Assembly (NCBI RefSeq): GCF_014109725.1 | Contig: NZ_CP058554.1 | Span: 4,898,001-4,962,000, forward strand | DNA length: 64,000 nt | From: Comamonas piscis | GTDB taxonomy: Bacteria > Pseudomonadota > Gammaproteobacteria > Burkholderiales > Burkholderiaceae_C | Reading direction: 5' to 3' | In this document: piece after piece, positions 16,847 to 32,640 of the stretch | Layout: each line of letters opens with the position of its first letter | Position numbering within the stretch: position 1 is the stretch's first letter | Translations under genes and position numbers: made by a program | Notes under the pieces: model-generated | Told to the model about the DNA's origin: nothing | Seen by the model: the letters and a program-made list of their open reading frames with translations, nothing else | Databases searched by the model: none

Positions 16847-18481
16847 TTAGTTCTGGTGATCGGCCAGCAGCAGATCGGCCGCTTTTTCAGCAATCATCAT
16901 CGTTGGCGCACCGGTGTTGCCAGACGGCATGGCCGGCATCACCGAGGCATCGGCCACGCGCAAACCCGTGATACCCCGCACGCGCAGCTGGGGGTCGACC
17001 ACGGCCGTGGCATCGTCCACCGCACCCATGCGGCAGCTGCCCATGAAGTGCCAGGCGGTACTGCCCCGCTCACGGGCAAACTGCAGCAGTTCCTCGTCCG
17101 ATTGCAGCTGGGTGGACGGTGCCTCATCGCTGGCCACATAAGGCGTCAACGCCGCGCTGTGCAATAAGCGGCGGGCTTGGCGCAGGCCTTCGACCACCAG
17201 GCGCTGGTCAGATTCATGCTGCAGGTAGTGGGGCTGGATCACCGGGCTGTCCCAGGCATGGGCGGAGGCCAGGCGCACATGGCCCTTGCTCTGCGGGCGC
17301 AGCTGGTAGAAGCCCAAGGTCATGCCTGGAAAAGCATCGAGCTGGCCGGCAATGCCGGCGGCATAGCTGCCAGGCGAGAAATGGAACTGGAAATCGGCCC
17401 GCGCGCCAGGCGCTTGTGCGGATGAGAAGGCATAGGCGACTGAGGGGCTGATCGCCAGAATGCTGGGCTTTTTGGCCAGCCAGCGCGCCACCTGGCCCCA
17501 GAGGCGCCAACCGCGCGCGGTGGTGTTCAGGGTCGGCGCGTTTTGCACCCGCACGATGGAGCGCAGCATCATATGGTCCTGCAAGCCCTGGCCCACGCCG
17601 GGCAGGTGCTGATGCACGGCGATGCCCAGGTCCTGCAGCTGCTGCGCATCGCCCAGGCCGGACAGATTCAGCAGCTTGGGGGAGTTGATGGCACCGGCGG
17701 CCACGATCACCTCGCGGCTCGCCTGCAATCGCCGCACTGGCCCGCCAGGCTCCGCTGCGTAGGCCACCCCGACGACGCGTGTCCCTTCCAGCAAAATCTG
17801 GTTGACCTGGGCACGCGGTATCACCCGCAGATTGCGCCGCCCCTTGGCTGGCCGCAGAAAGGCGGTGGCGGCACTCACCCGCCAACCCTGGTGAATCCAG
17901 CGCTGGTAATAGCCAGCACCCTCTTGCTGGCCCGCGTTGTAATCCTTGCCAGAGGGGATGCCCAGGCTGGCCGCGCCGGCGATAAAGGCATCGCAGAGCG
18001 GATGGCGCCAGTCGCAATCGGTGATGGGCAGCTCCCCTTCCAGCCCCCGATAGTTCACATCACACAGGGCCAGGCGCCGCTCCGAGCGCTTGAAGTAGGG
18101 GAGCACCTCGGCATAGGACCAGCCCACTGCGCCCCGGGCGGCCCAGTCGTCATAATCCTGCGCCTGGCCGCGCACATAGTTAAAGCCGTTGACGGCGCTG
18201 GAGCCACCCAAGGTTCGGCCCAGTTGAGCGACCACCGGGCGACCCATGGTCGCAGCATCGGGTTCGGTCTTGAAGGGCCAGGTGTAGCGTGGGTCGTAGC
18301 CCACCTTGATGAAGCCCGCCGGGATATGGATGTAGGGGTTGTGGTCGGGCGGGCCGGCCTCCAGCAAACAGACTTGGAAGCGGCCTGATGCACTCAGGCG
18401 GTTGGCCAGGATGCAGCCGGCCATGCCGGCACCGACAATGACGAAATCAAACGCTGCATCCCAGGCATGCTCAGGCCCCAT
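16847..18481 (-). CDS. GMC-family FAD oxidoreductase (upstream of binding-protein gene)
   Basis: A 544-aa paralogue of the GMC enzyme at 10352-11968, sharing features such as LEAGPPDHNPY, IPAGFIKV, GRTLGGSSAVNGF and WSYAEVLPYFKRSE. FAD-binding GAGMAG is at about 17-22. The catalytic region is WHFMGSCRMG, and the C-terminus has the usual SGNTGAPTMMIAEKAADLL. ATG 18481 is chosen for the GGAG 7 bases upstream rather than the TTG at 18499. It lies on the same strand upstream of the transporter, so the two GMC enzymes bracket the uptake genes. Confidence 0.86.
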   Translation of the reverse strand: MGPEHAWDAAFDFVIVGAGMAGCILANRLSASGRFQVCLLEAGPPDHNPYIHIPAGFIKVGYDPRYTWPFKTEPDAATMGRPVVAQLGRTLGGSSAVNGFNYVRGQAQDYDDWAARGAVGWSYAEVLPYFKRSERRLALCDVNYRGLEGELPITDCDWRHPLCDAFIAGAASLGIPSGKDYNAGQQEGAGYYQRWIHQGWRVSAATAFLRPAKGRRNLRVIPRAQVNQILLEGTRVVGVAYAAEPGGPVRRLQASREVIVAAGAINSPKLLNLSGLGDAQQLQDLGIAVHQHLPGVGQGLQDHMMLRSIVRVQNAPTLNTTARGWRLWGQVARWLAKKPSILAISPSVAYAFSSAQAPGARADFQFHFSPGSYAAGIAGQLDAFPGMTLGFYQLRPQSKGHVRLASAHAWDSPVIQPHYLQHESDQRLVVEGLRQARRLLHSAALTPYVASDEAPSTQLQSDEELLQFARERGSTAWHFMGSCRMGAVDDATAVVDPQLRVRGITGLRVADASVMPAMPSGNTGAPTMMIAEKAADLLLADHQN

Positions 18482-18586
18482 AACAACTCCAGGTGGCAAC
18501 CAGACAAAAAGTCTAGGTGCAGCCCGGCGTCAGGCCTGTCGCTTCGGTGTCCACGCGGGTGCCGCGTGGCGGGCGGCAGGGCCTTA
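18482..18586. other. Intergenic sequence between GMC gene and MITE
   Basis: About 105 bp without a gene, containing the GMC gene's Shine-Dalgarno (GGAG). It ends in the TTA at 18584-18586 that forms the left target duplication of the MITE-like element. I see no convincing promoter hexamers. Confidence 0.5.
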
Positions 18587-18852
18587 GAACCTGTTCAAAG
18601 TCTCTACGCAGCCGCGTTGGAGTGCAATCGGGATGAGTTCGAAGGGCTGGTCTGCAGCTTGCACCGGGGTGCAAGCAAGGGCCAGCGCGCAGAAATCGCC
18701 CGATTTCACTCCAACCCTTCGGGACAGTGGCTTTGCGAGCGGTCTGCGTCGTTGCAAATCCTCGCAATAGCGCGGCTATTGCTGCGGTATTGCGCCTCGC
18801 ATCCCATCTCGCAAAGACACTGTCGCGGCGCGAGGAGACTTTGAATAGGTTC
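18587..18852. mobile_element. 266-bp MITE-like element with terminal inverted repeats
   Basis: Ends are 18-bp inverted repeats with one mismatch: gaacctgttcaaagtctc at 18587-18604 and its near complement at 18835-18852. Direct TTA triplets flank it at 18584-18586 and 18853-18855, consistent with a 3-bp target duplication of the TNA kind used by some IS5-family (IS1031-like) elements; that assignment is inference. Inside are two large hairpins: arms 18616-18632/18699-18715 (16 of 17 match) and 18720-18739/18808-18827 (18 of 20 match). It has no transposase or plausible gene. Confidence 0.7.
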
Positions 18853-19548
18853 TTAGTCCGCGAGCACGGTAGCGCTGGCAACGCGCAGGGGCAGATCGGC
18901 CATGTGTTCAAAAAACTGGCTGGCACCCGCGGCCGCCAGCTCTGCCTGCGGGCAGACGGCATGGCCAGGCGGATGGTAAGCCCACACGGTGGCACCGGCA
19001 GCCACACCGGCCTGCGTGCCGGTGACGCTGTCTTCAATCACCAGGCAACGCTTTGGATCAGCCCCCAGCGCCGCAGCCGCTGCCAGATATACATCCGGGT
19101 AAGGCTTGGTGCGCGGCATCTCATGGCCGCTGAAGATACGCCCTTCAAAATACGGCAGCAGCCCGGCAATGCGCAGCTGCATGACGATCTTTTTGCGGTC
19201 AGCGCCCGATGCGCAAGCGATCTGCCCTTTGAACTGTGCATGCAAGGTATGGATGGCATCCACCACACCCTCGATGGCCTTGACATCCTGCTCTAGCGCA
19301 ACATTGCGGCGCTCATAAAAGTCTTCCATCCAGGCATCGGTCAACGGCTTGCCGGTATTCGCTTCAATCAGCGCCTTCTGGCTGCGCACCATCTTGCCGA
19401 TGAACAGCTGCAGGCAATCCTCGGACGACAGCACCCAGCCGGATTCGTTGAGCATCGTGCACAGCACCCGGTTGGTGATCAGCTCGCTATCGACCAGCAC
19501 ACCATCGCAATCAAACAGCATGGCGTCAAAGCCTGCATTGGGGTTCAT
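18853..19548 (-). CDS. HAD-superfamily phosphatase (beta-phosphoglucomutase-like)
   Basis: A 231-aa HAD subfamily I protein. The nucleophile motif DCDGVLVDS is at 13-21 (Asp13, Asp15); a small helical cap follows; GADRKK is motif II-like; KPYPDVYLAAA carries the motif III lysine; and VIEDSVTGTQAG holds motif IV acids. It likely removes phosphate from, or isomerises, a sugar phosphate or related metabolite. Its TAA stop is exactly the TTA target-site copy at the edge of the MITE-like element, so the reading frame appears intact. GAGGATCC precedes the ATG. Confidence 0.85.
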   Translation of the reverse strand: MNPNAGFDAMLFDCDGVLVDSELITNRVLCTMLNESGWVLSSEDCLQLFIGKMVRSQKALIEANTGKPLTDAWMEDFYERRNVALEQDVKAIEGVVDAIHTLHAQFKGQIACASGADRKKIVMQLRIAGLLPYFEGRIFSGHEMPRTKPYPDVYLAAAAALGADPKRCLVIEDSVTGTQAGVAAGATVWAYHPPGHAVCPQAELAAAGASQFFEHMADLPLRVASATVLAD

Positions 19549-19578
19549 TTTTTGGATCCTCGGAAAAATGCGCAGTGA

Positions 19579-19986
19579 TCAGAATTGGTCACCATCCAGA
19601 TAAAACCAGCGGCCCTGCTCTTTGACAAAGCGGCTGCGCTCATGCAGGCGCACCGCCCGGCCCTGCAGTTTGTAGCGGGCCACAAACTCCACCTCGGCAT
19701 GGGTCTCGTCTACGCAGCTGAAGGCCTTCACCTGCAAACCCAGCCAGCGGCATCCGGATTCAAAATCCAGCTGCGATGGGCGGGTGGAGACATGCCAGGT
19801 AGCAAGCAGGTAGTCGCGCTGCTCCAGCACAAAGGCGCTGTAACGCGAGCGCATCAGGTGCTCGGCATCGGGCGCCGGCGTCCCGGCAAAATCAGCGACA
19901 AAGCGGCTGCAGCAAGCGCTGTAGACAGCACCGGATTCACACGGGCACAGCGCTGCTTGGCTGGTAACGGGAGTTTTCTTGGCCAT
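19579..19986 (-). CDS. YchJ-family (UPF0225) SEC-C motif protein
   Basis: A 135-aa protein with an N-terminal SEC-C-like cysteine cluster, CPCESG (Cys14, Cys16) and ACC (Cys25, Cys26), probably binding zinc. A YchJ central domain follows (MRSRYSAFVL, DYLLATWH, EFVARYK, then FVKEQGRWFYLDG), an NTF2-like fold. Function is unknown; SEC-C motifs are linked to protein or nucleic-acid contacts. It starts 3 bp after the stop of the DUF4197 gene, so the two are probably one transcript. Confidence 0.85.
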   Translation of the reverse strand: MAKKTPVTSQAALCPCESGAVYSACCSRFVADFAGTPAPDAEHLMRSRYSAFVLEQRDYLLATWHVSTRPSQLDFESGCRWLGLQVKAFSCVDETHAEVEFVARYKLQGRAVRLHERSRFVKEQGRWFYLDGDQF

Positions 19987-19989
19987 GCT

Positions 19990-20706
19990 TTAGCGCAAGG
20001 TTCCAAAGACCTGGCGCACCACAGCGCTGGCGCTGCCCAGCGGGTTCTGGCGAATGGCGCGCTCCTGCTCGGCGATGACGGCGTACAGCCCATCGAGGGT
20101 TTTGCCCGTCACATACTGGTTCAGGTCCAGCGCAGCACTGGAGACCCCAAAGCTCGATGCCTTGCCCACCAGCTGGTTGTACTGCTGCACCACACCCACC
20201 TGACCCGTCGCCTGGGTCACCACGGGCAGAAAACGCTGCGTCAAAGGCTGGCGTGTCTTGTCCATAAAGAAGCTGGTCACGGAGTGGTCGCCACCGCTGA
20301 GGATGCGCTTGGCATCGTCGACCGTCATGCGCTGAACGGCATCGAGCAGCACATCCTTGCCCATCGGGACGGCCAGCTCGGCCGCGCGGTTGATGCCCTG
20401 CTCCACCTCATCCACATAGCGGCCCTGGCCAAAGCGGCGCATCATCTTGGCCGCTTCGCCCATATAGCCGGGCAGCGGAATGCGCAGCTGCGGGTTGTTG
20501 AGAAAGCCGCCGTTTTGCCCCAGCTGTGACACTGCCACTTGGGCGCCCTGGGTCAGCGCCGCCTTGATACCCTGGCTCGCATCCGCATTCGTCAAATCCG
20601 ACAGCGACAGCGCAAAAGCCTGCGATGCCAAGCCCGCACTGCCTACTACGGACAACAGTTGCAGCAAATAGCGGCGTTGCGCCTGCAAATGGTGTTGCTC
20701 GGTCAT
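19990..20706 (-). CDS. DUF4197 domain protein, exported
   Basis: A 238-aa protein. A basic N-terminus and hydrophobic stretch (LLQLLSVVGSAGLASQAFA) look like a signal peptide cleaved near residue 33. The remainder matches DUF4197 as I recall it: GIKAALTQGA, NPQLRIPLPGYM, FFMDKTR, LDLNQYVTGKTLDGLY and a C-terminal IRQNPLGSASAVVRQVFG. Function is unknown; probably periplasmic or lipid-associated. ATG 20706 is preferred because AAGGAA precedes it. It is the last gene before the rRNA operons, on the same strand as them and beyond their terminator. Confidence 0.85.
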   Translation of the reverse strand: MTEQHHLQAQRRYLLQLLSVVGSAGLASQAFALSLSDLTNADASQGIKAALTQGAQVAVSQLGQNGGFLNNPQLRIPLPGYMGEAAKMMRRFGQGRYVDEVEQGINRAAELAVPMGKDVLLDAVQRMTVDDAKRILSGGDHSVTSFFMDKTRQPLTQRFLPVVTQATGQVGVVQQYNQLVGKASSFGVSSAALDLNQYVTGKTLDGLYAVIAEQERAIRQNPLGSASAVVRQVFGTLR

Positions 20707-20823
20707 CGCATTCCTTGAAAACACAAACAGCTATTGTGCCAAATGCGGGTGACAGGTCATGTGCTGCCTGGTTTGCCCGCACAGTCTGCAAGCGCAAAAA
20801 ATAGTCAACACGAATAGGCAACA

Positions 20824-20865
20824 CACAAAAGAAAAACCCCTCTACTCGGTTAGAGCAGAGGGGTT
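20824..20865 (-). terminator. Intrinsic terminator of the left rRNA operon
   Basis: A 9-bp perfect stem (aacccctct at 20835-20843, agaggggtt at 20857-20865) lies just beyond the 5S gene. On the minus strand it is followed by TTTTTCTTTT. Typical rho-independent rRNA terminator. Confidence 0.9.
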
Positions 20866-20878
20866 GATCAGTATAAAA

Positions 20879-20993
20879 GCCTGACGATGACCTACTTTCA
20901 CACGGGAATCCGCACTATCATCGGCGCGAAGTCGTTTCACTGTCCTGTTCGGGATGGGAAGGAGTGGTACCAACTTGCTATGGTCATCAGGCA
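20879..20993 (-). rRNA. rrf: 5S ribosomal RNA (left operon)
   Basis: About 115 nt. The 5' strand TGCCTGATGACC pairs with the 3' end TCAGGC. The interior contains CCCGAACAGGACAGTGAAAC, diagnostic of bacterial 5S rRNA. It is the last gene of the left operon. Confidence 0.95.
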
Positions 20994-21165
20994 TAACTTT
21001 TTGCTTCTTGGCGGCTTTGCGCTGATCGGTCGATCAGGGCATTGCTGCTTTCGAAGCGAATTCATAGAGTCTTATCAGCTAAATTTGATTGCGCTTTGGG
21101 CATAACTGCAGTTGCAGTGTTTCTTTGCATGGGCCCCATCTAAGGCGGGGCCAATCAAAGTTATA

Positions 21166-24042
<2,877 letters not shown>

Positions 24043-24427
24043 CTATAACTTTGACATCTATCTCTAGATCTCAAGCAAAGAACCCAAGCAACTGCTTTGC
24101 GAGGTCTCTCACCTCGCGCGTTATGCCGTAAATTGAATATCTATCTTGCCAACCTATTGCTAAGTCAGCAGGCTTGTAGAATATTCGTCATTACTGAATA
24201 AAAATTGCTCACGCAAAGTTTCATTCGTTTTGACGCAATCAAATTGTTGCTGGTGGCACGGTCTGCACTAAACCTTTACGAATGTGCAGTTTCCACCAGC
24301 AACGCTGATTTTCGACTCTATGAATTTTTAAAGAACAGCCGTTTGATCCGGGAATCCGGAATCAACAACAAAACAGTCTCTTGCGAAACCGCTTTGGTGT
24401 TGAATGATAAGTTATCAGTAAAAGTAT
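24043..24427 (-). other. tRNA-Ala to 23S spacer with boxA-like antitermination signal
   Basis: 385 bp without a gene. On the minus strand it contains GCTGTTCTTTAAAAATTC (about 24323-24340), which resembles boxA for Nus-dependent antitermination. Next to the 23S gene is the 5' arm of the 23S processing stem. A complementary pair, gttgctggtg/caccagcaac, brackets 24245-24303 and could form an additional large hairpin. Confidence 0.6.
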
Positions 24428-24503
24428 TGGTGGAGGATGACGGGATCGAACCGACGACCCCCTGCTTGCAAAGCAGGTGCTCTCCCAGCTGAGCTAATCC
24501 CCC
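24428..24503 (-). tRNA. tRNA-Ala (TGC)
   Basis: A 76-nt cloverleaf starting GGGGGATTAGCTCAGC, with anticodon loop CTTTGCAAG (anticodon TGC), T-loop GGTTCGATCC and an encoded CCA end. It lies in the 16S-23S spacer in the usual Ile-Ala order. Confidence 0.97.
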
Positions 24504-24569
24504 TTTGATCATCTATAACCTGCGCATTGCGCGGCTTTAGTCAATCAATATGCCACCTGTTGGAAGTAA

Positions 24570-24646
24570 TGGTGGGTCTAGTTGGGCTCGAACCAACGAC
24601 CCCTGCGTTATCAACACAGTGCTCTAACCAGCTGAGCTACAGACCC
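24570..24646 (-). tRNA. tRNA-Ile (GAT)
   Basis: A 77-nt cloverleaf starting GGGTCTGTAGCTCAGC, with anticodon loop GTTGATAAC (anticodon GAT), T-loop GGTTCGAGCC and an encoded CCA end. First tRNA of the 16S-23S spacer. Confidence 0.97.
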
Positions 24647-24760
24647 ATTCCAACGCCTTGCAGCTACTGCGTCTTGTGCGACTCAGTCTCTACACAGCCT
24701 TGGCTTGTGTTCCAACAACCGATAAGTGTGGGCGTTCAATCTTGATTGCTTAGTTTCCAG

Positions 24761-26293
<1,533 letters not shown>

Positions 26294-26529
26294 GATCTTG
26301 AATTTAAAGTCTCTCGACTACTCACTCACTTGACGGAATAAAAAAGATCCTAAGATCTTACTCATTACTGTTTTTGTGAGCGCTTGTTTTGCTCCGAAGA
26401 ACATATGGCAATCGCCACCAAACGCCCACGCTTATCGGCTGTTAATTTTTAAAGACCTAACCTGCAAGCCTTAGCTTCCAGATCCACCCCGCTGCAATCA
26501 GCGAAGCCTTGTATTGTAGCACAGCTTTT
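26294..26529 (-). promoter_or_regulatory. rRNA leader and promoter of the left operon (repeat-internal part)
   Basis: About 236 bp upstream of 16S. On the minus strand the -10 box TACAAT is at 26518-26513, preceded by TGC (extended -10 style). Downstream, GGTCTTTAAAAATTAACAG is a boxA-like leader element. The repeat ends 11 bp upstream of this -10, so the -35 (best candidate TTTAAG, 26541-26536, weak) lies in the unique spacer. Confidence 0.6.
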
Positions 26530-26682
26530 GCTGCACTTAAAACGTTTTCACGCTTTCTTCTCAACTCTTGCTAGCACCAGATCTACATCCAGTTGTTGCC
26601 TAGCAGCTCGCCGATCCTTGGACCTAGCGCGCTACTCTTTTAAGAGCAGAGAAGAAAACGTCCAGCTAGTTGCTGGACGTTT
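26530..26682 (-). other. Unique 153-bp spacer between the tandem rRNA operons
   Basis: The only non-duplicated sequence between the two operons. It holds most of the terminator hairpin of the right operon and the upstream (-35/UP) part of the left operon's promoter. No second promoter comparable to the one at 32474-32502 is visible, and no gene. Confidence 0.7.
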
Positions 26683-26684
26683 TC
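26642..26684 (-). terminator. Intrinsic terminator of the right rRNA operon
   Basis: A 13-bp perfect stem (26654-26666 and 26672-26684) with a 5-nt loop. The descending arm is T-rich and followed on the minus strand by TTCTCTGCTC. It differs completely in sequence from the left operon's terminator. Confidence 0.85.
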
Positions 26685-26693
26685 AGTATAAAA

Positions 26694-26808
26694 GCCTGAC
26701 GATGACCTACTTTCACACGGGAATCCGCACTATCATCGGCGCGAAGTCGTTTCACTGTCCTGTTCGGGATGGGAAGGAGTGGTACCAACTTGCTATGGTC
26801 ATCAGGCA
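26694..26808 (-). rRNA. rrf: 5S ribosomal RNA (right operon)
   Basis: About 115 nt, the same sequence as the left-operon 5S at an offset of 5815 bp. It is followed by the right operon's own terminator. Confidence 0.95.
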
Positions 26809-26980
26809 TAACTTTTTGCTTCTTGGCGGCTTTGCGCTGATCGGTCGATCAGGGCATTGCTGCTTTCGAAGCGAATTCATAGAGTCTTATCAGCTAAATT
26901 TGATTGCGCTTTGGGCATAACTGCAGTTGCAGTGTTTCTTTGCATGGGCCCCATCTAAGGCGGGGCCAATCAAAGTTATA

Positions 26981-29857
<2,877 letters not shown>

Positions 29858-30242
29858 CTATAACTTTGACATCTATCTCTAGATCTCAAGCAAAGAACCC
29901 AAGCAACTGCTTTGCGAGGTCTCTCACCTCGCGCGTTATGCCGTAAATTGAATATCTATCTTGCCAACCTATTGCTAAGTCAGCAGGCTTGTAGAATATT
30001 CGTCATTACTGAATAAAAATTGCTCACGCAAAGTTTCATTCGTTTTGACGCAATCAAATTGTTGCTGGTGGCACGGTCTGCACTAAACCTTTACGAATGT
30101 GCAGTTTCCACCAGCAACGCTGATTTTCGACTCTATGAATTTTTAAAGAACAGCCGTTTGATCCGGGAATCCGGAATCAACAACAAAACAGTCTCTTGCG
30201 AAACCGCTTTGGTGTTGAATGATAAGTTATCAGTAAAAGTAT
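29858..30242 (-). other. tRNA-Ala to 23S spacer (right operon)
   Basis: 385 bp without a gene. It repeats the left spacer, including the boxA-like element (about 30138-30155) and the 5' arm of the 23S processing stem. Confidence 0.6.
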
Positions 30243-30318
30243 TGGTGGAGGATGACGGGATCGAACCGACGACCCCCTGCTTGCAAAGCAGGTGCTCTCC
30301 CAGCTGAGCTAATCCCCC
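30243..30318 (-). tRNA. tRNA-Ala (TGC), right operon
   Basis: A 76-nt cloverleaf identical to the left copy; anticodon TGC, CCA encoded. Confidence 0.97.
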
Positions 30319-30384
30319 TTTGATCATCTATAACCTGCGCATTGCGCGGCTTTAGTCAATCAATATGCCACCTGTTGGAAGTAA

Positions 30385-30461
30385 TGGTGGGTCTAGTTGG
30401 GCTCGAACCAACGACCCCTGCGTTATCAACACAGTGCTCTAACCAGCTGAGCTACAGACCC
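30385..30461 (-). tRNA. tRNA-Ile (GAT), right operon
   Basis: A 77-nt cloverleaf identical to the left copy; anticodon GAT, CCA encoded. Confidence 0.97.
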
Positions 30462-30575
30462 ATTCCAACGCCTTGCAGCTACTGCGTCTTGTGCGACTCA
30501 GTCTCTACACAGCCTTGGCTTGTGTTCCAACAACCGATAAGTGTGGGCGTTCAATCTTGATTGCTTAGTTTCCAG

Positions 30576-32108
<1,533 letters not shown>

Positions 32109-32344
32109 GATCTTGAATTTAAAGTCTCTCGACTACTCACTCACTTGACGGAATAAAAAAGATCCTAAGATCTTACTCATTACTGTTTTTGTGAGCGCTT
32201 GTTTTGCTCCGAAGAACATATGGCAATCGCCACCAAACGCCCACGCTTATCGGCTGTTAATTTTTAAAGACCTAACCTGCAAGCCTTAGCTTCCAGATCC
32301 ACCCCGCTGCAATCAGCGAAGCCTTGTATTGTAGCACAGCTTTT
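32109..32344 (-). promoter_or_regulatory. rRNA leader and proximal promoter of the right operon
   Basis: Repeat-internal leader as in the left operon: -10 TACAAT at 32333-32328 and a boxA-like leader element downstream. Upstream of position 32344 the sequence diverges from the left copy. No good -35 stands at 17 bp; TTGTCA occurs at a long 20-bp spacing. Confidence 0.6.
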
Positions 32345-32640
32345 TGAACTGTTTGACAAAGTTTTCAGCGTTTCCGCTTCACCCCTTGCCAGCACCCCAA
32401 AAAAACAAACCTTGCGAACCGCCCTCTTTCGAGTCTGGCAGCTTTGCAAGGCATCGTGCTGTCGATAGACGCTATTGTATAGGCGTTTTCCCGAGGCGTC
32501 ACGCAGTTGGCGAAAATTTCTGATTGAACAGCATCTCCATGACCTACATGTGACGATGCGAAGCTGGGGCAAGGAGGTGAAGGGATCCGATCCCCCTGCA
32601 ACCGGGCTCCCCTTGGCGCGCACAGGATAATGGCGCCAAC
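32345..32640. other. Divergent intergenic region between the right rRNA operon and uup
   Basis: About 296 bp without a gene. It holds a second, upstream rRNA promoter candidate on the minus strand (separate entry) and must also hold the uup promoter, for which I see no convincing hexamers. A short reading frame of 127 codons on the minus strand here runs into the rRNA leader and has no family resemblance. Confidence 0.5.
32474..32502 (-). promoter_or_regulatory. Distal promoter candidate of the right rRNA operon
   Basis: On the minus strand, -35 GTGACG (32502-32497) and -10 TACAAT (32479-32474) are separated by exactly 17 bp, with a CG-rich sequence following the -10. It sits about 145 bp upstream of the repeat-internal -10, like tandem P1/P2 rRNA promoters in other bacteria. 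The left operon has no counterpart in its spacer. Confidence 0.5.
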
